NCBI GenBank assembly: GCA_014190155.1
Contig: BJFY01000012.1
Span: forward strand, 1 to 34,113
DNA from: Actinomycetes bacterium
GTDB lineage: Bacteria > Actinomycetota > Actinomycetes > Nanopelagicales > Nanopelagicaceae
Direction: 5' to 3'
DNA: 34,113 bases
The notes below the pieces were generated by a model. The model was not told the origin of the DNA. It saw nothing but the letters and a program-made list of their open reading frames with translations, and searched no databases. Both the position numbers and the translations under genes were made by a program. Positions 16,620 through 26,518 of the stretch are shown piece after piece (positions within the stretch are counted from its first letter, which is position 1; each line of letters opens with the position of its first letter).

Positions 16620-17402
16620 TTGCGTAACTTCAACTTCTCTCCTGTGGTCGCAAGATCCGAACTTGGTTTAATCCGTGAAGGTAATGAGGATTCTGGATTT
16701 GTTTCGCAAAATTTGATTGCGGTTGCCGATGGTATGGGTGGCCATGCCGGTGGCGAAGTTGCTTCGAAAACTGCAATTAAAACTCTAGCTGCGTTGCAAT
16801 CTTTGTTAGCAGCACCCGAGGTTGATTTGGATTCCAAAGAAGATTTATATCTAAATATGGTTCATGAGATGGATCGGGAAATCGCTGCAGTTTCTACAGC
16901 TAATTTAGAATTAGAAGGAATGGGCACAACGATTACTGCACTTGCCATTCTTAATGAAAATGTATCACTACTGCATGTTGGTGACTCGCGCTGTTACCGA
17001 ATTCGTTCTGGAAATATTGAACAGATCAGCACTGACCACACTTTGGTGCAAGAATTGTTAAGCCAAGGGCGAATCACGCACGATGAGATTCCAGATCATC
17101 CGCAGCGCTCAATGCTTACACAAGCTTTGATGGGAAATGAAAACATCCAACCAGTGCTCATCGAGTATCCGGCTATTAACGGCGATATATACCTGCTTTG
17201 TAGCGATGGCCTTTCTGGGGTACTTTCAGATTTAGAAATTTTAAACATTGTAAAGCAGAACTCATTAGAAGTTGCTCTGGGTTTATTAATAGATGGTGCG
17301 TATAAGAAAGGCGCTCCAGATAATGTGACTGTGATTCTCGCTCAAGTAAGTGATTCGGTTGAAAAATTTAACGAAAAGTTTATTGGTGCCGCTAATGAAT
17401 AA
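16620..17402 (+). CDS. pstP: PP2C-type serine/threonine phosphatase (PstP catalytic domain)
   Basis: This metal-dependent phosphatase has 260 residues. Motifs are GLIREGNEDSGF, VADGMGGHAGGEVAS (metal Asp), LHVGDSRCYRIRSG, LLCSDGLSGVL and GAPDNVTVILAQV. It would reverse PknB phosphorylation. The start is TTG 16620, with GGAG seven bases upstream; no other suitable start precedes the first motif. The last 8 bases overlap the pknB start, so the two are translationally coupled. Mycobacterial PstP is about twice as long with a membrane helix and an outer domain. This copy ends after the catalytic domain and should be cytoplasmic. Confidence 0.93.
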   Translation: MRNFNFSPVVARSELGLIREGNEDSGFVSQNLIAVADGMGGHAGGEVASKTAIKTLAALQSLLAAPEVDLDSKEDLYLNMVHEMDREIAAVSTANLELEGMGTTITALAILNENVSLLHVGDSRCYRIRSGNIEQISTDHTLVQELLSQGRITHDEIPDHPQRSMLTQALMGNENIQPVLIEYPAINGDIYLLCSDGLSGVLSDLEILNIVKQNSLEVALGLLIDGAYKKGAPDNVTVILAQVSDSVEKFNEKFIGAANE

Positions 17403-18966
17403 AAAACTTTTAGGTAACCGCTACGAATTAGGTGCAATGATCGGCACTGGTGGTATGGCTGATGTATATATCGCTGAAGATAAAAGATTATCTAGGCAAG
17501 TCGCGGTAAAAATATTGCGTAGTGATTTGGCGCGCGACCCATCTTTTATCGCTCGGTTTAAAAAAGAAGCGTTAGCCGCAGCTGGGTTAAACCACCCTGG
17601 AATAGTTTCAGTCTTTGACTCAGGCGAAGAAGTTAATGAAAGTCAGAATACTTCTTACATAGTTATGGAGTATGTGAAAGGCCATACTTTGCGCGCCATC
17701 TTGCAGAACGGAGATCGGCTCTCGTTTGATAGAGCAATCGAAATAACAGAAGGTGTTTTGGCCGCTCTAGATTATTCGCACCAACACGGAATAATCCACC
17801 GCGATATCAAACCCGGAAACATCATGCTAACCAAATCAGGCGCAGTCAAAGTGATGGATTTCGGTATCGCTAGGGCGCTCGATGATGTCGGAGCAACCAT
17901 GACTAGTACTTGGAATGTTGTGGGAACTGCGCAATACCTTTCGCCTGAACAAGCAATTGGCGACCCAGCTGACTCCAGAAGCGATTTATATTCGGTTGGC
18001 TGTCTTTTTTACGAATTGATATCTGGTAGACCGCCATTTACCGGCGATACACCTGTAGCAATTGCCTACCAACATGTTTCGGGTGAAGTTACCCCCGCAA
18101 CACAATTACAGCCAACTTTAAATTCGATGGTCGACAACTTTATTTCAGTTGCGCTAGCGAAGAATCCAGATGATCGATATCAAAGTGCAATCGCGATGTT
18201 GGATGATTTAAAGCGGTTGGCTCGCGGCGAAGCAATCACTCGGGAAATCCCAAGAACTAAAAAACCCGCTAAGCGATTAAAGGTGGTTTCGACTATTTCT
18301 GCAATTTTATTGGGGTTAGGTGTAATTGCTAATTTCACTATTTTTTCTAAAACTAACTCAACATTAAGCGCTGGTCTGCCAAACGTAGTGGGTTTAACTG
18401 AAGCACAAGCGCGCGAATTATTGGTTGGTTTCACAATCACAATTAATCGTGCGCGTGATCCCAGAATTCCAATAGATCGCGTGGTTTCACAACTACCGTT
18501 GGCAACTTCAAAAGTTTCAACCGGAAGCAGCGTCACTTTGACCTTATCCGATGGCCCAGGTGATGCCATTGTCCCAGTTGGTTTAATCGGGAAATCCTTG
18601 GAAGAGGCGCGGATACTTTTAGTTCAATCCGGTCTAGTTATATTGCGAACAAATCCAGTTGATTCAGAACAAGCACCGGGAACGGTTTTGAGTGTGGCGC
18701 CAAAATCTGGGGAGAACGTTAGGGCTGGTAGTGGTGTAGTTCTAGATATCGCGAGTGGAAATGTACAAGTTCCAAATCTTGTTGGGGTTAGTGAAATTCA
18801 AGCCCGCACATTATTAATACAGGCTGGATTCTTGGTAAAAATTGTTGATGCCACCGATGCGAGCCAACCTGTTGGTGTTGTGTTGGCGCAAGCGCCTGAT
18901 GCTGGGTTGGTAAAAACCATTGGAAGTTCAGTAACCATCACAGTTAATAGAGTGGCTACGAACTAA
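17395..18966 (+). CDS. pknB: PASTA-domain serine/threonine kinase (PknB)
   Basis: This transmembrane kinase (523 aa from ATG 17395) controls cell-wall synthesis and growth. It has the glycine loop IGTGGMADV, ATP Lys K39 (VAVKIL), catalytic HRDIKPGN (D137), DFG (155-157) and activation-loop Thr170/Thr172 in MTSTWNVVGTAQYLSPEQ. The Thr pair matches autophosphorylated Thr171/Thr173 of M. tuberculosis PknB. A single helix (about 298-317) leads to three extracellular PASTA repeats starting near residues 328, 393 and 459; M. tuberculosis PknB has four. PASTA domains bind muropeptides or lipid II. A start at 17350 is possible but would overlap pstP by 53 bases and lacks similarity. No rodA, pbpA, pknA or fha gene adjoins. 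Confidence 0.96.
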   Translation: MNKKLLGNRYELGAMIGTGGMADVYIAEDKRLSRQVAVKILRSDLARDPSFIARFKKEALAAAGLNHPGIVSVFDSGEEVNESQNTSYIVMEYVKGHTLRAILQNGDRLSFDRAIEITEGVLAALDYSHQHGIIHRDIKPGNIMLTKSGAVKVMDFGIARALDDVGATMTSTWNVVGTAQYLSPEQAIGDPADSRSDLYSVGCLFYELISGRPPFTGDTPVAIAYQHVSGEVTPATQLQPTLNSMVDNFISVALAKNPDDRYQSAIAMLDDLKRLARGEAITREIPRTKKPAKRLKVVSTISAILLGLGVIANFTIFSKTNSTLSAGLPNVVGLTEAQARELLVGFTITINRARDPRIPIDRVVSQLPLATSKVSTGSSVTLTLSDGPGDAIVPVGLIGKSLEEARILLVQSGLVILRTNPVDSEQAPGTVLSVAPKSGENVRAGSGVVLDIASGNVQVPNLVGVSEIQARTLLIQAGFLVKIVDATDASQPVGVVLAQAPDAGLVKTIGSSVTITVNRVATN

Positions 18967-19586
18967 CCTCTTGCAACTATTGGATTAAAGCCCTCAGATC
19001 TTTTTCTTGCGTCTTGATCGCCACATTGGACTAACCAATTGCCGATAATTTGATAACCGTGTTCAGTTAAAATTGCTTCTGGATGAAATTGCACGCCCTC
19101 TATTGGGAGCGTTCTATGTTTTATCGCCATAATTATTCCAGATTCACTTTTTGCAGTAACTTCTAATTCTTGTGGTAACGAATTGCTTTTAATTATCAAC
19201 GAGTGATACCTGGTAGCGGTAAAAGGTGAAGCGATGTTTTGGAGCACACCAGCATTGTTATGGGTCACTTCCGAAGTTTTTCCGTGCAACAACTCAGGTG
19301 CGCGTTCCACAATCCCACCGAAGGCAACTCCGATTGCCTGATGGCCCAAACAAACACCAAGAAGTGGTTTTCTCAATTCAGCGCATTTTTTTACAACTTT
19401 GATGCTTGCTCCGGCATCTTCTGGTGTTCCTGGGCCTGGCGAAATTAAGACTCCGTTGTAATTTTCGATTTCTGGGATATTAATTTGATCGTTGTTCAAT
19501 ACAGTGCAATCAGCACCTAAACGTTTTAAGTAGTCGACTAGGTTAAATACAAATGAGTCGAAGTTATTTACAACCAAGATCTTCAT
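18963..19586 (-). CDS. pabA: Anthranilate / aminodeoxychorismate synthase glutamine amidotransferase
   Basis: This class I glutamine amidotransferase (207 aa) supplies ammonia for making p-aminobenzoate and/or anthranilate from chorismate. It has VNNFDSFVFNLVDYL, the oxyanion-hole segment LISPGPGTPEDAG, nucleophile C79 in LLGVCLGHQAIG, and the His-Glu of GVQFHPEAILTEHG. The same gene lies beside pknB in mycobacteria (annotated trpG). It may serve both folate and tryptophan synthesis. The ATG has AAGGGG upstream. The stop overlaps the convergent pknB end by 4 bases. Confidence 0.92.
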   Translation of the reverse strand: MKILVVNNFDSFVFNLVDYLKRLGADCTVLNNDQINIPEIENYNGVLISPGPGTPEDAGASIKVVKKCAELRKPLLGVCLGHQAIGVAFGGIVERAPELLHGKTSEVTHNNAGVLQNIASPFTATRYHSLIIKSNSLPQELEVTAKSESGIIMAIKHRTLPIEGVQFHPEAILTEHGYQIIGNWLVQCGDQDARKRSEGFNPIVARG

Positions 19587-19645
19587 TTACACCCCTTCTG
19601 GCTATTTCTAACTGCTACCGCTACCCAAATCTAAAGATTCAGGTG

Positions 19646-19657
19646 TAATCTGACCCT
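19646..19657 (+). promoter_or_regulatory. -10 box placing +1 at the crgA start codon
   Basis: TAATCT at 19646-19651 is followed by six bases and then the crgA ATG. This spacing predicts a leaderless transcript. No convincing -35 box or Shine-Dalgarno is seen. The same hexamer serves the proposed tRNA-Ile promoter. Confidence 0.45.
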
Positions 19658-19918
19658 ATGCCTACATCAAAAGTCCGCAAGAAGAAGAAAGATAACTACA
19701 TTCCAGCTGAGATATTGGAACAGGAATCTGGTCCGGCCGAAAGCCCGGCTTGGTTAGCCCCCGTAATGGTCGCCGCCTTTTTGCTTGGCTTGCTTTGGAT
19801 TGTGGTCTTCTACGTCTCACAGACCGCCTATCCGATTCCAAATATCGGCGCCTGGAACATGTTGGTCGGTTTTGCATTTATTGGCGTGGGCTTCTCGCTC
19901 GCCACTAAATGGCGCTAA
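19658..19918 (+). CDS. crgA: Cell division protein CrgA
   Basis: This 86-residue membrane protein is specific to Actinobacteria. It has a basic N-terminus (MPTSKVRKKKKDNY), then two transmembrane helices (about 32-53 and 64-82) joined by a short outer loop with YPIPNIGAWNM, and ends FSLATKWR. CrgA joins FtsZ, penicillin-binding proteins and CwsA at the septum and helps place cell-wall synthesis. The position next to pabA and pknB is the usual actinobacterial one. Confidence 0.93.
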   Translation: MPTSKVRKKKKDNYIPAEILEQESGPAESPAWLAPVMVAAFLLGLLWIVVFYVSQTAYPIPNIGAWNMLVGFAFIGVGFSLATKWR

Positions 19919-19930
19919 TACTTATTTATT

Positions 19931-19965
19931 AATTACACCATTGTAATTCTCCACAGTGTGGATAA
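19931..19965. other. Hairpin and isolated DnaA box between convergent crgA and rhomboid genes
   Basis: AATTACA (19931-19937) and TGTAATT (19942-19948) form a 7-base stem with a 4-base loop. A perfect DnaA box follows at 19957-19965 (TGTGGATAA, TTATCCACA on the minus strand). The stem could end transcription weakly from either side, though no clear T-run follows it. The box is about 9 kb from the nearest dnaA-adjacent cluster. Confidence 0.45.
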
Positions 19966-19980
19966 GGTTGTGTATAACTT

Positions 19981-20523
19981 TTAACGCTTTCTCGCGTTCT
20001 GTAAAACCCAAGTGACTGCTGCGCCGCCAAACAAGCCGCCTAGGTGTGCATGCCAATCAATTCCATTCATCATAAATCCGAGTGCAAAGTTAATTGCCAC
20101 AATTGTCCCAATGCTTCGAAAATCTACACCCATTCGTTTTCCACCGACTGCCAGCGCGCCAAATAACCCGAAGATCGCACCAGAAGCTCCGATTGAATAA
20201 ACATATGGTGAGTTAAATGTGATTGAAGTGATTGAGGCGGCTATTAGTGACCCGATAAAGATCGCAAGGTAGCGACTTTTACCAAAAAATGCTTCAACTG
20301 GTGAGCCCAACAAATGTAGTGAGTAAAGGTTAAAACCTAAGTGAAGTAGTCCGCCATGTAATAGCGCAACTGTAAGAATTCGGTAGTACTCGCCGTTTAG
20401 CACTGGATTTTTGGCTAATAACAGCGCGGCCTCATACCCGGGAATAATAATTTGTAGTAAATAGCTGCCAGCAATAATTACTAGGATTAAATTTGTTAAC
20501 GAATCCGTTGCAAATCGTTTCAC
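19981..20523 (-). CDS. Rhomboid-family intramembrane serine protease
   Basis: This 180-residue protein with about six transmembrane helices cleaves membrane proteins within the bilayer. The catalytic serine is S114 in SIGASGAIFGLFG, and the paired histidine is H160 in DWHAHLGGLFGG. An oxyanion-side HGGLLHLGFNLYSL (Asn65) is also present. It lacks the N-terminal zinc-ribbon domain of many actinobacterial rhomboids. The start is GTG 20523 without a clear ribosome site, 16 bases after the ppiA stop. It is probably the last gene of the tRNA-ppiA-rhomboid unit. Confidence 0.9.
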   Translation of the reverse strand: MKRFATDSLTNLILVIIAGSYLLQIIIPGYEAALLLAKNPVLNGEYYRILTVALLHGGLLHLGFNLYSLHLLGSPVEAFFGKSRYLAIFIGSLIAASITSITFNSPYVYSIGASGAIFGLFGALAVGGKRMGVDFRSIGTIVAINFALGFMMNGIDWHAHLGGLFGGAAVTWVLQNARKR

Positions 20524-20539
20524 GTTAATAAATAGAAAA

Positions 20540-21064
20540 TTAAATTAATGAAACAGAATTAATCTTTACCGCATCGATTGGTCGATCTTGTGCGCCAGTT
20601 GCGGTAGTTGCGATTAGATCAACAATTGCTCGACTTGCCACGTCAGTGACTTCGCCAAATATGCTGTGTTTGCGGTTCAACCAAGCGGTTGGGGCAACCG
20701 TGATAAAAAATTGTGAACCGTTGGTTCCTGGGCCGCTATTAGCCATTGCTAATAAATATGGGCGATCAAAATTTAATTCTGGGTGAAACTCATCAGCAAA
20801 TTTATAACCTGGTCCGCCAGTTCCTTGGCCAAGTGGATCGCCGCCTTGAATCATGAAACCTTTGATGACGCGATGAAAAACAGTACCGTCATAAAGTTTT
20901 TCTGAAGTTTTATATCCAGTTCGTGGATCTACCCATTCGCGAGAACCGCTAGCAAGCTCCACAAAATTAGCTACAGTTTTTGGCGCATGGTTAGGAAATA
21001 AATCAACAACAATGTCACCTTTATTGGTGTGCAAAGTTGCTTTTGTGTTTGGTGTATTAGTCAC
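20540..21064 (-). CDS. ppiA: Cyclophilin-type peptidyl-prolyl isomerase
   Basis: This cytoplasmic cyclophilin (174 aa) catalyses proline cis-trans isomerisation in protein folding. Catalytic-site segments are FHRVIKGFMIQGGDP (Arg and Phe), GTNGSQFFIT (Gln, Phe) and WLNRKHSIFGEV. There is no signal peptide. The only good start is GTG 21064, which gives the family-typical lead into ATLHTNKGDIVVDLF. That GTG lies one base beyond the 3' end of tRNA-Ala, with no Shine-Dalgarno. Its mRNA is therefore either leaderless from a promoter inside the tRNA gene or generated by tRNA processing. Confidence 0.95.
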   Translation of the reverse strand: MTNTPNTKATLHTNKGDIVVDLFPNHAPKTVANFVELASGSREWVDPRTGYKTSEKLYDGTVFHRVIKGFMIQGGDPLGQGTGGPGYKFADEFHPELNFDRPYLLAMANSGPGTNGSQFFITVAPTAWLNRKHSIFGEVTDVASRAIVDLIATTATGAQDRPIDAVKINSVSLI

Positions 21065-21065
21065 G

Positions 21066-21138
21066 TGGAGACCAGGGGAATCGAACCCCTAACCCCCGCC
21101 TTGCAAAGGCGGTGCTCTACCAATTGAGCTAGGTCCCC
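21066..21138 (-). tRNA. tRNA-Ala (anticodon UGC)
   Basis: The 73-base cloverleaf has acceptor GGGGACC pairing with GGTCTCC, which includes the G3-U70 wobble that identifies alanine tRNA. The anticodon loop TTTGCAA carries TGC, and the T arm contains GGTTCGATTCC. CCA is not encoded; the discriminator A at 21066 is followed by C and then the GTG of ppiA. Confidence 0.96.
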
Positions 21139-21237
21139 AAACTGCATTAAGTACTTGCGTTCGGTAATTACTTTCGGTAAAACTATTTCCTAAAACTTTA
21201 AAATGCAAATCGTAAGAAACCTCGCAATTAGCGAGTG

Positions 21238-21312
21238 TGGGCCTAAGTGGACTCGAACCACTGACCTCTTCCTTATCAGGGAAGCGCTCTAACCAGGCTG
21301 AGCTATAGGCCC
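21238..21312 (-). tRNA. tRNA-Ile (anticodon GAU)
   Basis: The acceptor GGGCCTA pairs with TAGGCCC. The anticodon loop CTGATAA carries GAT, and the T arm contains GGTTCGAGTCC. CCA is not encoded. The order gyrA, tRNA-Ile, tRNA-Ala is a conserved actinobacterial arrangement outside rRNA operons. Confidence 0.96.
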
Positions 21313-21348
21313 TTCGTTTCGCCCTGACTTGGATCAGTGCGAGGCGCA

Positions 21349-21377
21349 AGATTACCCGAACAATTGGTAGCGACCAA
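21349..21377 (-). promoter_or_regulatory. Promoter for the tRNA-Ile / tRNA-Ala / ppiA unit
   Basis: TTGGTC (21377-21372), a 17-base spacer and TAATCT (21354-21349) lie between gyrA and tRNA-Ile on the minus strand. The expected start near 21342 leaves about 30 bases of leader to be removed by RNase P. Confidence 0.5.
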
Positions 21378-21384
21378 AAATCCG

Positions 21385-23853
21385 TTATTCCTCGCTTACT
21401 TTGGTTAACGAAACGACAGTAATGCCATCATTTAAATTCACCAAACGAACTCCCATTGTGTCACGTCCGGTTTCACGTACTTGTGAAACTTCAGTTCGCA
21501 TAACGCTGCCACTCGATGTGATTGCAAGAATTTCATCAGTTTCATTAACAATTAAAGCCCCAACCAAAATACCGCGCGAGCTTTCATTAATTTTTGCGGC
21601 TTTAACACCAATTCCACCACGCCCTTGAGAGCGGTATTCGGTAAGTGGGGTTCGTTTTCCAAATCCGCCGTCTGTAGCAGTTAATACATATTGTTTTGCG
21701 GCTTCGCTGTATTTTGGAATCGACACCATTGTTAATAATTCGTCGTCTTTTCGGAACTTCATTCCAATTACACCAGTTGCAGAACGCCCCATTGGCCGCA
21801 ACGAATCATCATCTGCAGTAAAACGAAGCGACATACCTTTTCTTGAGATTAATAAAATTTCATCGGTTGGAGTAATTGCGGAAGCAGATACGACTTCATC
21901 CCCTTCTCGAAGTGAAATAGCAATAAGTCCGCCGATCCGATTTGAGTCATACTCAACCAACGGACTTTTTTTAACAACACCACTTCTGGTAGCGATAACT
22001 AAATGCGGTAGCGATTGATAATCTCTAATTCCAATTACAGATGCGATGGTCTCGTCTGGTTTGAACGCTAGTAAGTTTGCAACATGCTGGCCACGTGCAT
22101 CTCTGCCGGCGTCAGGTAATTCATGAACTTTTGCACGATAAACCCGACCTTGGTTTGTTAAAAAGAGCAACCAATCGTGGGTTGACGCAGTGAAAAAATG
22201 TTCAACTATGTCATCTTGTTTTAAAGAAGCACCACGAACACCTTTACCGCCACGTTTTTGGGCTCGGTATGCATCTGCTTTGGTTCGTTTTGAATAACCC
22301 CCGCGCGTAATGGTTACCACTACATCTTGGTCTGGGATTAAGTCTTCGACTGATAAATCAGTGTCACCTACGATAATTTGGGTACGACGATCGTCTCCAT
22401 ATTTTTCGGCAAGTTCAAGTAGTTCGTTTTTAATAATCGAACGTTGCTTGGTTGGGCTAACCAAAATTTCATTTAATTCCACAATGTCGGACATTAAACC
22501 GTCGTACTCGTCAATAATTTTTTGGCGCTCTAAGGCCGCAAGGCGGCGAAGTTGCATATCCAAAATTGCATTTGCTTGGATCTCATCAACTTCAAGAAGT
22601 TTCATTAAACCTTCACGCGCAGCATCAGAGTTAGCGCTGGCTCGGATTAGCGCAATTACAGCATCTAGTGCATCTAAGGCTTTAAGATAACCGCTCAAAA
22701 TGTGGGCGCGTTTTTCTTTCTCGCTTAATCGGTATTTAGTTCTGCGGACAATCACTTCGATTTGGTGGTCGATGTAATACCGAACGAATTCATTTAATTT
22801 AAGGGTTCGTGGCACGCCATCCACCAGCGCTAACATGTTTGCGCCGAATGAGTCTTGTAGTTGGGTTTGTTTATAAAGATTATTAATTACAACTTTTGCA
22901 ACCGCATCATTGCGCAGCACAACTACTAAGCGTTGGCCAAGTCGTTCATTACCTTCATCTCGAACATCCGCAATTCCTTTGATTTTCCCGTCTTTAACCA
23001 AATCCGCAATTTTCAGCGCTAAATTATCAGGGTTAACTTGGTATGGAAGTTCGGTTACAACCAAACAAGTTCGTTTATTGATCTCCTCAACTTCAATAAC
23101 CGCGCGCATGATTATGGAACCGCGACCAGTTCGGTAAGCATCTTCAATGCCTTTGCGGCCAACAATTAAACCTTTGGTTGGAAAATCTGGACCTTTAACT
23201 ATTTCTAGCATTGCAGTTAAGGAATCTTCTGGTGTGGCATCTGGATTATCCAAAGCCCATTGCACGGCACCGCAAATTTCGCGCAGATTATGTGGCGGAA
23301 TATTGGTAGCCATACCAACTGCAATTCCGGCAGATCCGTTAATTAATAAATTTGGAAAACGACTTGGAAGCACAACAGGCTCTTGTGATCTACCGTCGTA
23401 ATTAGAAACAAAATCAACCGTGTCTTCATCAATGTCCCGCATTATTTCCATGGCGAGTGAATCGAGTCGAGCTTCGGTGTAACGCATCGCTGCGGCTGGA
23501 TCATTTCCAGGCGATCCGAAGTTTCCATTTCCATCAACAAGTGGGTAACGCAGCGACCAATGTTGGGCTAACCGAACTAAAGTGTCATAAATCGCGCCGT
23601 CACCATGTGGATGATAATTACCCATGACGTCACCAACGATGCGTGAAGATTTGTAGTAACCCTTATCTGGACGATAACCGGCGTCATACATTGCGTAAAG
23701 CACCCGGCGATGAACTGGCTTTAAACCATCTCGAATATCCGGGAGCGCACGGCCGACGATGACACTCATCGCATAATCGAGATAGGAACGTGCCATCTCG
23801 ACTTGTAGATCTACTACCTCCACGCGATCGGTAACCGGTGCTTGCTCTTCCAA
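21385..23853 (-). CDS. gyrA: DNA gyrase subunit A
   Basis: This is the breakage-reunion subunit (822 aa) of the topoisomerase that introduces negative supercoils. The N-terminal domain has [17 protein letters not shown], the quinolone region [13 protein letters not shown] (81-90), and the active-site Tyr126 in [11 protein letters not shown]. The C-terminal beta-pinwheel has the GyrA-box QKRGGKGV and repeated blade motifs. At the position of E. coli Ser83 / M. tuberculosis Ala90 this protein has Gly86; the Asp of E. coli Asp87 is kept (D90). The start is TTG 23853, six bases after a strong AGGAG. It lies 23 bases after gyrB in the usual gyrB-gyrA pair. Confidence 0.97.
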   Translation of the reverse strand: MEEQAPVTDRVEVVDLQVEMARSYLDYAMSVIVGRALPDIRDGLKPVHRRVLYAMYDAGYRPDKGYYKSSRIVGDVMGNYHPHGDGAIYDTLVRLAQHWSLRYPLVDGNGNFGSPGNDPAAAMRYTEARLDSLAMEIMRDIDEDTVDFVSNYDGRSQEPVVLPSRFPNLLINGSAGIAVGMATNIPPHNLREICGAVQWALDNPDATPEDSLTAMLEIVKGPDFPTKGLIVGRKGIEDAYRTGRGSIIMRAVIEVEEINKRTCLVVTELPYQVNPDNLALKIADLVKDGKIKGIADVRDEGNERLGQRLVVVLRNDAVAKVVINNLYKQTQLQDSFGANMLALVDGVPRTLKLNEFVRYYIDHQIEVIVRRTKYRLSEKEKRAHILSGYLKALDALDAVIALIRASANSDAAREGLMKLLEVDEIQANAILDMQLRRLAALERQKIIDEYDGLMSDIVELNEILVSPTKQRSIIKNELLELAEKYGDDRRTQIIVGDTDLSVEDLIPDQDVVVTITRGGYSKRTKADAYRAQKRGGKGVRGASLKQDDIVEHFFTASTHDWLLFLTNQGRVYRAKVHELPDAGRDARGQHVANLLAFKPDETIASVIGIRDYQSLPHLVIATRSGVVKKSPLVEYDSNRIGGLIAISLREGDEVVSASAITPTDEILLISRKGMSLRFTADDDSLRPMGRSATGVIGMKFRKDDELLTMVSIPKYSEAAKQYVLTATDGGFGKRTPLTEYRSQGRGGIGVKAAKINESSRGILVGALIVNETDEILAITSSGSVMRTEVSQVRETGRDTMGVRLVNLNDGITVVSLTKVSEE

Positions 23854-23876
23854 TTTGTTCTCCTAGTTTCGTTTAT

Positions 23877-25925
<2,049 letters not shown>

Positions 25926-26050
25926 TCAGTTTTAACCGGGGTTCAACCCGTAATCCTAGTGGGTTTTTGAAACTGTGATAGCCCAAAAAAGCCTTCTGCG
26001 GTGGATTAGGGCGTTTATTGAGCGAAAGGTGAGGTTCCCCTAATGGATGG

Positions 26051-26518
26051 TTAACCGTATGTGTCTCTTGGCCCTTTAGCTCCACGAATAGTGCGAAGCC
26101 CACGCTTCCAAGATGGTGTGTGTGGTCCAATTACAGCCAGTTCTTCAACTAAAGCCCCTGGTGCGCTTTCACGGAGTGTTTTTAAAAGATCGTTTGAAAT
26201 TAACCGAAGTTGGGTTGCCCAAGCAGTCGATGAAGTTTGGATGGTTAATTTTCCTTCCAACAAAGTAATTGGAGTTGCGTGTTGTGCAATATCTTCGCCC
26301 ACGACTTTTTCCCAATCGCTAAATAGATTTCCTTCTGCAATTCCTTGTCGCCAATCTCGGTTCGTGATAATTTCATTAAAAACTAAACTTAGTGGTTGGG
26401 GGTCGGAAATATTTATCCGTTCTTCTGAATCAATAATTCTCTTAGGTTTTTTTATTTGAGTTTTATAAGATCTAAAAAGTTCGCGGGCGATATCCCGTTT
26501 TGGTTTAGGTTCGCTCAT
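26051..26518 (-). CDS. dciA: DciA-like replicative helicase loader (DUF721)
   Basis: This 155-residue protein has a basic N-terminus (MSEPKPKRDIARELFRSYK) and a C-terminal DUF721 domain containing DWRQGIAEGNLFSDWEKVVG, AQHATPITLLEGKLTIQTSS and WATQLRLISNDLLKTLRE. DUF721 proteins between recF and gyrB (Rv0004 in M. tuberculosis) are DciA proteins, proposed to load DnaB helicase in bacteria that lack DnaC/DnaI. The ATG overlaps the recF stop (ATGA). The identity rests on family pattern and position. Confidence 0.88.
   Translation of the reverse strand: MSEPKPKRDIARELFRSYKTQIKKPKRIIDSEERINISDPQPLSLVFNEIITNRDWRQGIAEGNLFSDWEKVVGEDIAQHATPITLLEGKLTIQTSSTAWATQLRLISNDLLKTLRESAPGALVEELAVIGPHTPSWKRGLRTIRGAKGPRDTYG

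Noticed and set aside
21089-21349. 86-codon minus-strand ORF across the two tRNA genes
   Set aside because: It reads through tRNA-Ala and tRNA-Ile; its apparent conservation (AWLERFPDKEEVSGSSPLRPT) is the usual artefact of translating tRNA sequence.
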